64,000 nucleotides of DNA from an uncultured Bacteroides sp. (GCF_902491285.1 NZ_CABUHK010000002.1:100632-164631); one strand, 5' to 3'; positions 1 through 10,225 are shown, counted from the first letter of the stretch. The notes: generated by a model not told the origin, from the sequence alone. Numbers and translations: made by a program.

Positions 1-530
1 ATATGCGCTACCCCTTGTTGGCTGGCAATGACACAGGCCATCTGCAATTTAGCTGGTTTGCCTTTGGTAAGGAACGCTTTCCAGGCAAGTTCCATGCTTT
101 CACCGGTGGCAAGCATGGGATCAACGAGAAGCAAGGTTCTGTCATTCAATGAAGGAGCGGCGATGTATTCAATGTGTACATCTACAATACGGTGTTCATC
201 ATCTTTGTAAAAACGGAATGCGGAAACGAAAGCGTTGTCGGCATGGTCGAACATGTTCAGAAAACCGGTGTGCAGCGGCAGTCCGGCACGGAATACCGTT
301 GCGATCACTATTTTGTCATCGTGTGTGCTGGCCGTGGCAGTTCCCAAGGGTGTCTGTACTTGCTTTACGGAATAGGTTAGTGCTTTACTCATCTCGTATG
401 CCATGATTTCTCCTATTCTTTCAATATTTCTGCGGAAACGCATACGATCATTTTGAACATGTACATCGCGCAATTCCGCTACATATTGGTTTAGGAGAGA
501 ATTGCCTTCACTGAGATTGATGATTTTCAT
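1..530 (-). CDS. upp: Uracil phosphoribosyltransferase, C-terminus beyond window
   Basis: Converts uracil and PRPP to UMP (pyrimidine salvage, cytosol). The minus strand reads from ATG at 530 as MKIINLSEGNSLLNQYVAEL and stays open to base 1, giving 176 codons. The PRPP-binding loop is visible near residue 140 as LLLVDPMLATGES, and the UPRTase N-terminal region (RNIERIGEIMAYE) is clear. Bacterial Upp is about 210-220 residues, so roughly 40 residues, including the uracil-binding C-terminus, lie outside the window. It is divergent from pckA. Confidence 0.93.
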   Translation of the reverse strand, partial: MKIINLSEGNSLLNQYVAELRDVHVQNDRMRFRRNIERIGEIMAYEMSKALTYSVKQVQTPLGTATASTHDDKIVIATVFRAGLPLHTGFLNMFDHADNAFVSAFRFYKDDEHRIVDVHIEYIAAPSLNDRTLLLVDPMLATGESMELAWKAFLTKGKPAKLQMACVIASQQGVAH

Positions 531-686
531 ATCTATGCTTTTGTTATATTGTTGACTTTGACCTGCAAAGAAACAAATAATTTCTAGATTTGTAAAGTAC
601 GAATTGCATTTTTGTTACACAAATATAAATATTTGATTATTACGGAAATTTTTCTCTAATAACTTCTTTTTTTTAAAATAAAGCAC

Positions 687-694
687 TAATTTTG
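687..694 (+). promoter_or_regulatory. Bacteroidales -7 element of pckA
   Basis: TAATTTTG matches the TAnnTTTG consensus of the Bacteroidetes primary sigma factor. The -33 region is only a T-run. The inferred leader to the pckA start is about 90 bases and A-rich, as usual for well-translated genes of this phylum. Confidence 0.6.
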
Positions 695-790
695 TAGCGC
701 CTTAGACAAGGGGGTGTTGAAAAACATCTTCTTTCAGAAAATAAAGAGTAAAAATAACATTATACAATAACCAAATTAAATCATTAAAAA

Positions 791-2398
791 ATGGCAAATT
801 TAGATTTAAGCAAGTACGGTATTACCGACGTGAAGGAAGTTCTCCACAATCCTTCTTATGATGTGCTTTTCGCTGAAGAAACTAAACCGGGATTGGAAGG
901 TTTCGAAAAAGGACAGGTTACTGAACTGGGTGCTGTAAACGTAATGACTGGTGTTTACACAGGTCGTTCTCCTAAAGATAAATTCTTCGTTAAGAATGAA
1001 GCTTCTGAAAATTCAGTATGGTGGACTTCTGACGAATATAAAAACGATAACAAACCTTGTACTGAAGAAGCTTGGGCTGACTTGAAGTCTAAAGCTGTAA
1101 AACAATTGAGCGGCAAGCGTTTGTTCGTTGTTGATACATTCTGCGGTGCTAATGCTGCAACTCGTATGAAAGTACGTTTCATCATGGAAGTAGCTTGGCA
1201 GGCTCATTTCGTAACTAACATGTTCATCCGCCCGACTGCTGAAGAACTGGAAGCTTACGGAGAACCTGATTTTGTATGTTTCAATGCATCTAAAGCAAAA
1301 GTTGACAACTATAAAGAACTGGGCTTGAACTCTGAAACAGCTACTGTTTTCAACTTGAAGACTAAAGAACAAGTTATCCTGAACACTTGGTACGGTGGTG
1401 AAATGAAGAAAGGTATGTTCTCTATCATGAACTACATGAACCCGCTTCGTGGTATCGCTTCTATGCACTGCTCTGCTAACACGGATATGGAAGGAACTAG
1501 CTCTGCTATCTTCTTCGGTCTGTCAGGTACAGGTAAGACTACTTTGTCTACTGACCCGAAACGTAAGTTGATCGGTGACGACGAACACGGATGGGATGAC
1601 GAAGGTGTATTCAACTACGAAGGTGGTTGCTATGCTAAGGTTATCAACCTGGATAAAGACAGCGAACCGGATATCTACAACGCCATCAAACGCGATGCTT
1701 TGCTTGAAAACGTAACTGTTGACGCTAACGGTAAGATTGACTTCACTGACAAGAGCGTAACAGAAAACACTCGTGTTTCTTATCCTATCTACCACATCGA
1801 AAACATCGTTAAGCCTGTTTCTAAAGGTCCTCACGCTAAACAAGTTATCTTCTTGTCCGCTGACGCATTCGGTGTATTGCCTCCGGTATCTATCCTGAAC
1901 CCGGAACAAGCTCAGTACTACTTCCTGTCTGGATTTACAGCTAAATTGGCTGGTACAGAACGTGGTATCACTGAACCGACTCCGACATTCTCTGCTTGCT
2001 TCGGTGCTGCTTTCTTGTCATTGCATCCTACTAAGTATGCTGAAGAATTGGTTAAGAAGATGGAAAAGACTGGTGCTAAAGCATATTTGGTTAACACTGG
2101 TTGGAACGGTACTGGTAAACGTATCTCTATCCGCGATACTCGTGGTATCATCGATGCTATTTTGGATGGCTCTATTGATAAGGCTCCTACTAAGGTTATT
2201 CCTTACTTCGATTTCGTTGTTCCTACAGAATTGCCGGGTGTTGATCCGAAGATCCTTGATCCTCGTGACACTTACGCTGACGCTGCTCAGTGGGATGAAA
2301 AAGCAAAAGACTTGGCTGGTCGTTTCATCAAGAACTTCGCTAAGTTCACTGGTAACGAAGCAGGTAAGAAATTGGTTGCTGCCGGTCCGAAATTGTAA
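791..2398 (+). CDS. pckA: Phosphoenolpyruvate carboxykinase (ATP)
   Basis: Interconverts oxaloacetate + ATP and PEP + CO2 + ADP. In gut Bacteroidales it works mainly in the carboxylating direction, feeding the succinate/propionate branch. At 535 residues it has normal family length. Visible motifs are the P-loop GLSGTGKT (about residues 243-250), the metal/kinase-2 segment LIGDDEHGW (about 259) and the substrate-binding YTGRSPKDK near the N-terminus. Codon use is strongly biased (GAA, GGT, AAA), as in highly expressed genes. It is monocistronic, with its own promoter and a strong terminator. Confidence 0.98.
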   Translation: MANLDLSKYGITDVKEVLHNPSYDVLFAEETKPGLEGFEKGQVTELGAVNVMTGVYTGRSPKDKFFVKNEASENSVWWTSDEYKNDNKPCTEEAWADLKSKAVKQLSGKRLFVVDTFCGANAATRMKVRFIMEVAWQAHFVTNMFIRPTAEELEAYGEPDFVCFNASKAKVDNYKELGLNSETATVFNLKTKEQVILNTWYGGEMKKGMFSIMNYMNPLRGIASMHCSANTDMEGTSSAIFFGLSGTGKTTLSTDPKRKLIGDDEHGWDDEGVFNYEGGCYAKVINLDKDSEPDIYNAIKRDALLENVTVDANGKIDFTDKSVTENTRVSYPIYHIENIVKPVSKGPHAKQVIFLSADAFGVLPPVSILNPEQAQYYFLSGFTAKLAGTERGITEPTPTFSACFGAAFLSLHPTKYAEELVKKMEKTGAKAYLVNTGWNGTGKRISIRDTRGIIDAILDGSIDKAPTKVIPYFDFVVPTELPGVDPKILDPRDTYADAAQWDEKAKDLAGRFIKNFAKFTGNEAGKKLVAAGPKL

Positions 2399-2426
2399 TC
2401 TGAATTTTACAGATTTAACATATAAA

Positions 2427-2457
2427 AAGTGGTTCCTATCGGGAACCACTTTTTTTT
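2427..2457 (+). terminator. Intrinsic terminator of pckA
   Basis: A 10-bp perfect stem (AAGTGGTTCC / GGAACCACTT) with a 5-nt loop is followed by a run of T. Confidence 0.93.
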
Positions 2458-2472
2458 ATGCTTGAAAATGCC

Positions 2473-2480
2473 TAGATTTG
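2473..2480 (+). promoter_or_regulatory. -7 element of the nitroreductase gene
   Basis: TAGATTTG fits TAnnTTTG and lies 24 bases before the ATG, just after the pckA terminator. No clear -33 TTTG is present. Confidence 0.5.
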
Positions 2481-2503
2481 TTGCAAACCAAATATGATAG
2501 CAA

Positions 2504-3154
2504 ATGAAATTATTTAGATTAATGTTAGTTGGTGCAGGTATGTTCGTATTATGCAGCTGTACATCGCAAGGTTCTCAACAGAAGGAAGTTGTTACGGATA
2601 GTGTTTCCGTGAGTCAGGTAGACCCTGTAATAGAAACTATTATGAGCCGCCGTAGTATACGGAAGTATAAGCCCGAGGCTGTGGAACGTGAAAAAATGCA
2701 GACTATAGTGGAATGTGGAATCAATGCACCTAATGGAATGAATAAACAGTCATGGGAGGTTCGTGTAGTAGATAATCCGGAATTTATCAATGGTTTGACT
2801 GAAATTTTCAAAAAAGAAAATCCCAAAGCGGCAGAACGTCCGGGATTTCAGAATATGTTCAATAATGCTCCTACAGTAGTGTTTATTGCTAACGATCCTG
2901 CATATGATATGTCACAGATAGATTGTGGTCTGTTGGGTGAGAATATGATTTTGTCTGCTTGGTCAATGGGAATAGGTTCCTGCTGTTTGGGAGGGCCTGT
3001 GCGTTTCATGAAATCACCTGCAGCTGCCGAATATATGAAACAGTTGGGATTCAGTGAAGGGTATGAGTTGCTTTATGCGATTGCTTTCGGTTATCCCGAT
3101 GAAATGCCGGCTGCTAAACCTAGAGAAGTTAGTAAAGTAAAGTTTGTAGATTAA
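2504..3154 (+). CDS. Nitroreductase-family lipoprotein
   Basis: FMN-dependent NAD(P)H oxidoreductase of the nitroreductase fold; the substrate is unknown. The N-terminus (MKLFRLMLVGAGMFVLCSC) is a lipoprotein signal with lipobox LCSC, so the enzyme should be membrane-anchored, unlike typical cytosolic nitroreductases. The fold starts about residue 45: SRRSIRKYKPEAV is the FMN-phosphate-binding Arg motif, NGMNKQSWEV the second, and GLLGENMILSAWSMGIGSC the central helix. The length of 216 residues equals a standard nitroreductase domain plus the signal. It converges with typA across a shared terminator. Confidence 0.9.
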   Translation: MKLFRLMLVGAGMFVLCSCTSQGSQQKEVVTDSVSVSQVDPVIETIMSRRSIRKYKPEAVEREKMQTIVECGINAPNGMNKQSWEVRVVDNPEFINGLTEIFKKENPKAAERPGFQNMFNNAPTVVFIANDPAYDMSQIDCGLLGENMILSAWSMGIGSCCLGGPVRFMKSPAAAEYMKQLGFSEGYELLYAIAFGYPDEMPAAKPREVSKVKFVD

Positions 3155-3159
3155 ATATA

Positions 3160-3196
3160 AAAAATCCCGAAGGTAATATGGTCTCCGGGATTTTTT
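3160..3196. terminator. Bidirectional terminator between nitroreductase and typA
   Basis: The stem AAAAATCCCG / CGGGATTTTT with a 16-nt loop has A-tract and T-tract on opposite sides, so it can stop transcription from both convergent genes. Confidence 0.88.
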
Positions 3197-3214
3197 ATAT
3201 TAAAGGTAGATTGA

Positions 3215-5017
3215 TTAGCTTTTGTTAGCTCTCTTACGTTCTGTTTCGTCAAGAATCACTTTACGCATACGCATACTCTTTGGAGTAACTTCTACATATT
3301 CATCTTCCTTAATGTATTCCAATGCTTCTTCCAACGAAAATACTACCGGAGGAATGATGCGTGCCTTGTCATCAGAACCTGATGCGCGCATATTGGTAAG
3401 CTTCTTCGATTTAGTTACATTGATAACCAAGTCGTTTTCATGAACATGTTCACCTACTACTTGGCCGGCATATACTTCGTCTTGCGGATAAATGAAAAAT
3501 TTGCCACGATCCTGTAATTTGTCAATAGCGTATGCAAAAGCTGTTCCGCTTTCCATAGCAATCATAGAACCGTTGCTGCGACGTTCTATCTCGCCCTTGT
3601 ATGGTTGGTAGCATTTAAAACGGTGAGCCATGATCGCTTCTCCGGCCGATGCTGTCAGTACATTGGTACGAAGACCGATAATACCGCGCGAAGGCATATC
3701 AAACTCAATGTTTACACGGTCACCCTGTGTTTCCATAGAAACTAAATCACCTTTACGGCGGGTTACCATATCGATCATTTTACTGGAATATTCTTCGGGT
3801 ACGCTGATCGTTAATTCTTCGATAGGTTCGCATTTTACTCCGTCTATTTCTTTGAAGATAACCTGAGGCTGGCCCACTTGTAATTCGTATCCTTCGCGGC
3901 GCATGGTTTCAATCAGGACAGAAAGATGAAGCACACCACGTCCTGAAACAATCCATTTACCGTCCTCCAGTTCGCTTTTGCGTACACGCAATGCCAGGTT
4001 CTTATCCAATTCTTTGGTCAAGCGGTCTTGGATGTGGCGTGAAGTCACAAACTTACCTTCTTTGCCGAAGAAAGGAGAATCGTTGATAGTGAATAACATA
4101 CTCATGGTCGGTTCGTCAATGGCGATGGGGGGCAATGGTTCCGGATTTTCGAAATCGCAGATAGTATCACCAATTTCGAAGCCTTCTACACCTACTACAG
4201 CACAGATGTCTCCCGATGAAACGGCATTTGTCTTTTTACGTCCTAAGCCTTCAAAAGTATGTAGCTCTTTGATTTTAGACTTTATCAGACTACCATCACG
4301 CTTTGCTAGTGTAATATTCATACCTTCTTTCAGCGTACCACGATGTACACGTCCTACAGCAATACGACCTGTATATGCTGAATAGTCTAAAGAGGTGATT
4401 AACATTTGAGGAGTTCCCTCCAACTGCTTCGGTGCCGGAATATGCTCAATAATAGCGTCCAACAACGGAACCAGGTTTTCTGTCGGGGTCTTCCAATCAG
4501 TACTCATCCAATTATTTTTGGCAGAACCATAGATAACGGGGAAATCCAACTGATCTTCTGTAGCATTCAGGCTGAACATCAAGTCGAATACCATTTCGTA
4601 TACTTCTTCCGGACGGCAGTTGGGTTTATCCACCTTGTTCACTACAACTACAGGTTTCAATCCGATCTGTAATGCCTTTTGCAATACGAAGCGTGTCTGC
4701 GGCATCGGGCCTTCGAATGCGTCTACCAATAAGATACATCCATCAGCCATATTGAGTACACGTTCTACTTCGCCACCGAAGTCGGCGTGTCCCGGAGTAT
4801 CAATAATATTGATTTTTGTTCCTTTGTAGTTAATTGAAACGTTCTTTGAAAGGATAGTTATCCCTCTTTCGCGTTCCAAGTCATTATTATCCAATACCAG
4901 TTCACCATTTGTCTGGTCGTTGCGGAACAAATGTCCCGCCAGCATCATCTTGTCCACCAAAGTCGTTTTTCCGTGGTCTACGTGGGCGATGATCGCAATG
5001 TTTCTAATGTCTTGCAT
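3215..5017 (-). CDS. typA: Ribosome-associated GTPase TypA/BipA
   Basis: Translational GTPase of the EF-G family that binds 70S ribosomes and assists 50S assembly and stress or low-temperature growth. At 600 residues it has standard length. The G-domain motifs are present: AHVDHGKTT (about 11-19), DTPGHADFGG (about 74-83) and NKVDKP (about 127-132). The EF-G-like domains and the BipA C-terminal domain with RSNGSMIAMESG follow. A TACCTTTG -7 element sits 23-30 bases upstream. Confidence 0.98.
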   Translation of the reverse strand: MQDIRNIAIIAHVDHGKTTLVDKMMLAGHLFRNDQTNGELVLDNNDLERERGITILSKNVSINYKGTKINIIDTPGHADFGGEVERVLNMADGCILLVDAFEGPMPQTRFVLQKALQIGLKPVVVVNKVDKPNCRPEEVYEMVFDLMFSLNATEDQLDFPVIYGSAKNNWMSTDWKTPTENLVPLLDAIIEHIPAPKQLEGTPQMLITSLDYSAYTGRIAVGRVHRGTLKEGMNITLAKRDGSLIKSKIKELHTFEGLGRKKTNAVSSGDICAVVGVEGFEIGDTICDFENPEPLPPIAIDEPTMSMLFTINDSPFFGKEGKFVTSRHIQDRLTKELDKNLALRVRKSELEDGKWIVSGRGVLHLSVLIETMRREGYELQVGQPQVIFKEIDGVKCEPIEELTISVPEEYSSKMIDMVTRRKGDLVSMETQGDRVNIEFDMPSRGIIGLRTNVLTASAGEAIMAHRFKCYQPYKGEIERRSNGSMIAMESGTAFAYAIDKLQDRGKFFIYPQDEVYAGQVVGEHVHENDLVINVTKSKKLTNMRASGSDDKARIIPPVVFSLEEALEYIKEDEYVEVTPKSMRMRKVILDETERKRANKS

Positions 5018-5039
5018 ACTATACCTATATATTTGGCTG

Positions 5040-5047
5040 CAAAGGTA
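5040..5047 (-). promoter_or_regulatory. -7 element of typA
   Basis: On the minus strand this reads TACCTTTG followed by CA, the best form of the Bacteroidales -7 box. It lies in the 66-base gap between the HTCS stop and the typA start, so typA has its own promoter even though HTCS transcripts could read into it. Confidence 0.75.
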
Positions 5048-5083
5048 CGATTTTTAATTCAAAAAATATTTGGCTGTTAACGA

Positions 5084-8000
5084 TTATTTTTTATCTTCCG
5101 TATCTTCTTTACTATTAAATGTAGAGGGAGTGGTGCCATAGAAATCGACAAAATGCTTTCTGAAGGTGGGGATGTCATTATAACCAACCATTTCGGCTAC
5201 CTCCTGAACATTGTATTTGCGGCTTCTCAGTAATTCGGCAGAACGTTTTAACCGGACTCCTCTTACTAATTCTATGATAGTGAAATTAGTGAGTTGTTTT
5301 ACTTTTCTGTAAAGGGTAGGTTGACTCATGTTCAGCATTTCGGCCAGTTTTTTCACATTGAATTCCGGGTTTTGCAGGTTCTCATTTACAATATTCAGAA
5401 TTTGTGTGATGAACGGGTCTTCTATGATGATTGTTTCCGTATTCTCTTCTTGCGAGCCGTTGACGGTGATGGAAGGCATTAGTAGTTTGGTATAAATCCG
5501 TTTCAGTTCAGTCCGGCTTTTTATTAAACGTTTTACTTTAGTGCGGAGAATCTCCGGATTGAACGGCTTCAGAATATAGTCATCAGCTCCTAATTCTATT
5601 CCTTTCACTATATTTTCATCATCTGTCAAAGCTGTCAGCAGAATAATAGGGATATGGCAAGTTTTTAGATCTTCTTTCAGGATACGGCAACATTCAAAAC
5701 CGTTCATGACAGGCATCATGACATCCGTTATTACAAGATCCGGTATTTCTTTACGTGCCATTCTTACTCCTTCTTCCCCATTTTCCGCCATAATAATATT
5801 ATAGGTGGCAGAAAATAATACTCTCAGATAGAGGCGGATATCTGCATGGTCCTCAACAACCAGTAGTTTGTATTTGGTTTCGGGGTTGTCAATAGGTTTG
5901 GCGGTTATACTGTTTGCTATTTCCTGTTGTCTTTTATCCTCTGCAGTAATCATTGCTTTATCTGAATCTTCCATTATTGTTTCGGGTTCGATGAAACATA
6001 CGTTTTCATCATTGTTCAAATGTTGTTTACCTAGAGGGATATAAAGAACAACTCGGGTTCCTTTGTTTTTTTCTTGAGTGATTTGGATATCGCCGTGGTG
6101 GGCTAGTATTGTCGTTTTCATAATTTCAATGCCTAATTCGGGATGTAGCCGGTTGCTTGGAGGATTGTAATTGTCCGATCCAAGGAAGATGACAGAGGAC
6201 TCTTCTATCATTTCTTTCCCGTCATCCTCTATAGTAAAAAGGCAGAAATCTTTTCCGTTGATAGTACTGGTGTTTACAGTAAAGTGGATGGAACCGGAAT
6301 ACGAGATATGCCGGTAGGCATTGGATAATATATTGCTTAGAATAAAGATTATCTTTTTCCGGTCAATCCATATTTCCGTATTTATTTTGTTGTCTTTGTC
6401 ATAATGCAGGTTAATGGGACTGACGTTCAGTAGTTCGTGAGATGCACGGACTACAGTGTCGGCTATCACGCTGGCAGGATAAGGGGCCACATTCAATTTA
6501 GGACTGTAACTTTCTTGCTGATGAATATTCAATAGCTGGTTACAAATGTCTTGCAGGCTGATTGAATTCCGATAGGCCATTTTTGCTTTTTGCAGGAATG
6601 ATTCCGGGAAGGCCGTATTAGTAATCATTTCTTTTAACGGAGCGGTGATGAGTGATAACGGGGTGCGTAATTCCTGTGCCAGCATATATCTGATTTGGTC
6701 ACGCAATTGATGGTTTTTCTCTTCTTCTTTTCTTATTTCCGTTTCTTCTTCCAGCTTTTCTTTCAGTTTCACTTCTTTGGCCTTGTAAACTTGCCGTTTC
6801 TGTAATTTCCGGTTAAAGTACATCCATGTAAGCAAAGAAATAATGATAATAGCCAGGATGTATGCGGCGATGGCCCATCCGGTTGCAGCCCAATATCTAT
6901 TTACATTGATAGATAACCGGGTTATTTGTTTATTTTCTTCCAACGGATAAGACGAGCGTATTTCCAGTACATATTTCCCAGGAGGGATATTGCTGAGTTT
7001 TATATGATCGTCATAATTCGTATTCCATTTTTCTTCTGTGGGTAACAGGCGATATTTCACTGTGTTGGGCGAGGTTCCGTATTTCAGATCACTTAAATAG
7101 AGAATCAGGTTGTTGTTATTGTAGTCTAAAGATAAATGTTCTATCAGGTACGCAGGTTTGTCCAGAATGACTTGTCCGTTTATTTTTTCTCCTATTTCTA
7201 CTTTATTGTAATTAATATCTATATCGGAGATATGGAATTGGCAGTTACTTGAACTTTCTTTTAAAGTGCGCGGTTCAAAATAGAGTAATCCTGTAGAGTT
7301 CGCCCATAGCAATTTCCCGTCATTCAGCCGACATACATCGTAATAACTTTCCGGTAATGCGTAGGTATATGATGCATTGTTCTTGTTATTCAATGTGATA
7401 AAACCAGCATTGCTTCCCAGCCAGGTATTTCCGTTCTTATCATCTATCATACAGCTTATGTGTCCGTTAGGCAAGTCTTTTTGTAAGATCATGATAGAGG
7501 ATATGGTTTTCTCTTTTCCGTCTATTTGGATAATTTTATCAGTGTATGAGATAAGCAATTGGTTATAGTTATTCAGATAAAGTGCCAATACTTTTCCGGG
7601 TGTCAGGTTTCTTGCCTTTTCATAACCACCGGTGAATTTTATTTGTTTTCCTTTACGGTTGGCACGGTGTATTCCTTTTTCAGTACCTAGCCACATGGTT
7701 CCATCTCCATCTTCACATATAGCGGTTATTTTTTTGAATTCTTTCGTATAAGGTTGTGCTGCTATGCATTCGTGTGTCTGATGGTTATAGACCATTATTC
7801 CTTTTTCGGTGGCAATCCATAAATGGTTTTGTGAGTTTAGATATAGTTTCAAGATAGAAGCAGTTACAGCAGAGTCTGCTGTTTCGGGGTTTAGTTGGTG
7901 AATCACCGTTTCACCGGTAGCAGGATTTACCCAAAGGATGTTTCCTTTGTCATCGCCGAACCATAATCCTCCATTGCGATCTTTGTGCAGGCAATAATGA

Positions 8001-9223
8001 TTATTCTTGTGACTTTTCTCCCATAAGGAAAAGTGCAGATTAGGAGAGATCTTATTTTCTGTACTTTTATATATGCCATCTTTTTCGGTGACCAGCCAGA
8101 TGTATCCGTCGGCATCTTGTGCTATACTATTCACATATCTTATTTCATCGTTCAACGGGATACGGTTGATATCGTTTCCTTTGAGATTCAGTTTCAGCAA
8201 TCCTCTGCCGAAAGTTCCTACCCAAAGCACATTGTTGGACTTGTCAAAATGAATGTCGGTAATTCTGTTTTTGAGGATGGGGGCATAGTAAGAATCATGT
8301 TGGGTCAGATCTACAATGTGGAATGGCGACTGGAGGTAGTTGTCCGTTTCAAATCTTATGGCTGACAGTGAACTCCATGTGGCTATAATGAATGTGGTCT
8401 TATCTATTTGGATTATATCGCGTATATCTTTTTGAATGAAGGATGACTGGCTGTTATCATTCAGTGTGCGTGATGTTTTAGTGTTTGTATTATAACAGAT
8501 GATTCCTTCGGTTTGGTCACAAATCCACACATTATCATTATATATATGTATTTTTTCAATGTTGTCGGCTTTCACAATACCTAGATCGGTTCCATTTATA
8601 TGCTCGCTACTTTTATCGGAAACGTTATAAAGCAAGATTTGATTCTCTGCTGTCAGTGCGCATAAAATATCTTCGTTATTATAAAGTCCTAGGACTTTTG
8701 TTTTTATATCTATAAGCAGTTGGGCAGTCAGTCTTATTTCATCTGCATTTTTCTCCATATTTAACTCTACTATGGCATTGGAGGTCAAGGCATATAATTT
8801 GTCTTGTAGTACACATATATCCTGTATATCTTGCAATACCTCAGGAGTAGGTGAGATAAGTGGCATATAGATTCCACGCATCTTGTCAAAACAGGCTATT
8901 TGGTTTAAATTGGCGATATGAGACCATAGCAGATTGTTTGATGTTTCATATAAATGAGTTAAGGCACGTGGCTCTTTATCAATCAGATTGTAATTATGAA
9001 AATGTATTCCGTCATAGCGGCTTAGTCCAACATCGGTTCCTAACCATAAAAAGCCGGCTTTATCCTGATAAATTCCAGTCAATGTATTGTTGCTCAATCC
9101 GTTTTGTTTGGTAAGTAGTTGGATACCACACTGGCGGAAATAACTTTGCGCATTAGTAGTTGATAGACAAAAACTACATAATAAGGTGATTATTAAAGAT
9201 TTCATCATAATAAATTGTTTCAC
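5084..9223 (-). CDS. Hybrid two-component regulator (HTCS) with degenerate kinase
   Basis: One-protein signalling system of 1379 residues. Order: signal peptide (1-25, ends TTNAQ); periplasmic two-component-regulator propeller repeats (about 30-690, e.g. GFLWLGTDVGLSRYDG); Y_Y_Y domain (about 700-775); one membrane helix (about 780-802); HisKA (about 840-905); HATPase (about 945-1055); receiver (about 1112-1230, phosphoacceptor Asp1167 in ITDVMMP); AraC-type HTH (about 1275-1375). The H-box reads MLAQELRTPL, so Gln850 replaces the phosphoacceptor His. The G1 box is DDGKEM and no GxGxG G2 box is visible. The receiver and DNA-binding parts look intact. HTCS usually control polysaccharide loci, but no SusC/D genes lie here; the nearest accessory target is the fimbrial locus upstream. 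Confidence 0.95.
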   Translation of the reverse strand: MKQFIMMKSLIITLLCSFCLSTTNAQSYFRQCGIQLLTKQNGLSNNTLTGIYQDKAGFLWLGTDVGLSRYDGIHFHNYNLIDKEPRALTHLYETSNNLLWSHIANLNQIACFDKMRGIYMPLISPTPEVLQDIQDICVLQDKLYALTSNAIVELNMEKNADEIRLTAQLLIDIKTKVLGLYNNEDILCALTAENQILLYNVSDKSSEHINGTDLGIVKADNIEKIHIYNDNVWICDQTEGIICYNTNTKTSRTLNDNSQSSFIQKDIRDIIQIDKTTFIIATWSSLSAIRFETDNYLQSPFHIVDLTQHDSYYAPILKNRITDIHFDKSNNVLWVGTFGRGLLKLNLKGNDINRIPLNDEIRYVNSIAQDADGYIWLVTEKDGIYKSTENKISPNLHFSLWEKSHKNNHYCLHKDRNGGLWFGDDKGNILWVNPATGETVIHQLNPETADSAVTASILKLYLNSQNHLWIATEKGIMVYNHQTHECIAAQPYTKEFKKITAICEDGDGTMWLGTEKGIHRANRKGKQIKFTGGYEKARNLTPGKVLALYLNNYNQLLISYTDKIIQIDGKEKTISSIMILQKDLPNGHISCMIDDKNGNTWLGSNAGFITLNNKNNASYTYALPESYYDVCRLNDGKLLWANSTGLLYFEPRTLKESSSNCQFHISDIDINYNKVEIGEKINGQVILDKPAYLIEHLSLDYNNNNLILYLSDLKYGTSPNTVKYRLLPTEEKWNTNYDDHIKLSNIPPGKYVLEIRSSYPLEENKQITRLSINVNRYWAATGWAIAAYILAIIIISLLTWMYFNRKLQKRQVYKAKEVKLKEKLEEETEIRKEEEKNHQLRDQIRYMLAQELRTPLSLITAPLKEMITNTAFPESFLQKAKMAYRNSISLQDICNQLLNIHQQESYSPKLNVAPYPASVIADTVVRASHELLNVSPINLHYDKDNKINTEIWIDRKKIIFILSNILSNAYRHISYSGSIHFTVNTSTINGKDFCLFTIEDDGKEMIEESSVIFLGSDNYNPPSNRLHPELGIEIMKTTILAHHGDIQITQEKNKGTRVVLYIPLGKQHLNNDENVCFIEPETIMEDSDKAMITAEDKRQQEIANSITAKPIDNPETKYKLLVVEDHADIRLYLRVLFSATYNIIMAENGEEGVRMARKEIPDLVITDVMMPVMNGFECCRILKEDLKTCHIPIILLTALTDDENIVKGIELGADDYILKPFNPEILRTKVKRLIKSRTELKRIYTKLLMPSITVNGSQEENTETIIIEDPFITQILNIVNENLQNPEFNVKKLAEMLNMSQPTLYRKVKQLTNFTIIELVRGVRLKRSAELLRSRKYNVQEVAEMVGYNDIPTFRKHFVDFYGTTPSTFNSKEDTEDKK

Positions 9224-9557
9224 TTTTATTCCCCTGTAATCAGATTGGTCACGTACAATCTGCTTGATATTATTCCTTAATCTATTTTAGGAATTCCTAC
9301 AAATATAGCAAACTATATTTTCATAACCAACTAAAAGTCATAGGAATATATTCTGTTTTTAGTATCAACAGGTTCGGTGAAAAGAAAGGATAGTAGGTAT
9401 TCCGTTCACACAGTTTTGTCTTGTCTTGATTATTAGACGATTGTATTTGAATGAAATACACCCCCTGTCTCTTGCTATTTTATTAAGGTATGTATACCAA
9501 GCTAGAAACAAGGGGGGAATGATGGTATATATTATAAAGTGATTATTGTATTATATA
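9224..9557. other. Intergenic region upstream of the HTCS gene
   Basis: 334 AT-rich bases without a credible gene. They hold the HTCS promoter (9300-9330) and a weak look-alike of the locus motif at 9445-9462 (ATTTGAATGAAATACACC). A second similar string occurs inverted at 9396-9411. AT palindromes lie just after the small lipoprotein stop, near 9523-9557. Confidence 0.5.
9300..9330 (-). promoter_or_regulatory. Promoter of the HTCS gene
   Basis: Minus strand TTGG, a 19-base spacer, then TATATTTG (9300-9307): both -33 and -7 elements in good spacing, giving a leader of about 70 bases. Confidence 0.6.
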
Positions 9558-10163
9558 TCATAAATTGTAGGAAAATGCAGCATCATGGTTTCGGGGATTA
9601 TAGTTGCCATTTATAGTGACAGGAATCTGCATATATTTGATTCCATTATCTATTACTTTCATATAAATATAGCTTTGGGATTCGAATTTATAATTTTTTG
9701 TGGCATTATCGGTAGCCAGGCTGAAACCTTTAAGATACCATTTTATCAAAGAAGAAGAACATTCCGCCTGATATCCGCCATAGTAGAGGCTTCCGTCATT
9801 GTAACAGTTCATATTTAACTGGATAGTGAAAGCATATTTATGATCTATTGTTTGCTTCATTACAATTCTAAGCCATGTTTGTTCTCCTTTGGTGGCAGTT
9901 TGAATATCAAGTTCTTCTTGAGCATCAGTATGTTTTCGTAGGACAGATAGAATATGGTCGGCTTCAGAAAGGCTGATAGCCGGTAACTCACTTAATTTTA
10001 ACTTGTCAGAATTGTTTTCCTCGTATGTAACGCTTCTGGCTCCATACGTTTTTTTCAGGAGATACGTTGAAACTGAGTTTTCAACGGGGTCATTACCATC
10101 TGCAGAGCAGGATGCCAAACTCATCATAACGAGCATGGCAATTATTAAATGCATTGCCTTCAT
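9558..10163 (-). CDS. Small lipoprotein of unknown function
   Basis: About 201 residues, not recognised. The N-terminus MKAMHLIIAMLVMMSLASCS is a clear lipoprotein signal (lipobox LASC), so it should be surface or periplasmic and lipid-anchored. The rest has no identifiable catalytic motif; it contains Tyr/Asn-rich beta-type stretches such as DGSLYYGGYQAECSSS. An in-frame ATG exists at 10247, but the best promoter (TTTG-N19-TACTTTTG, -7 box at 10226-10233) lies downstream of it, so 10163 is chosen. It sits between the HTCS and the DUF3575 gene, divergent from the latter. Confidence 0.75.
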   Translation of the reverse strand: MKAMHLIIAMLVMMSLASCSADGNDPVENSVSTYLLKKTYGARSVTYEENNSDKLKLSELPAISLSEADHILSVLRKHTDAQEELDIQTATKGEQTWLRIVMKQTIDHKYAFTIQLNMNCYNDGSLYYGGYQAECSSSLIKWYLKGFSLATDNATKNYKFESQSYIYMKVIDNGIKYMQIPVTINGNYNPRNHDAAFSYNL

Positions 10164-10225
10164 AGAACTATAATTTTTTATTGTTTTTTTGATTATGTGA
10201 ATGATTGACCCATTATCATCCGATA

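Noticed and set aside
9396..9462. Extra locus-motif copies upstream of the HTCS gene
   Set aside because: ATTTGAATGAAATACACC and an inverted GGTATTCCGTTCACAC are similar but depart from the core; kept as a remark only.
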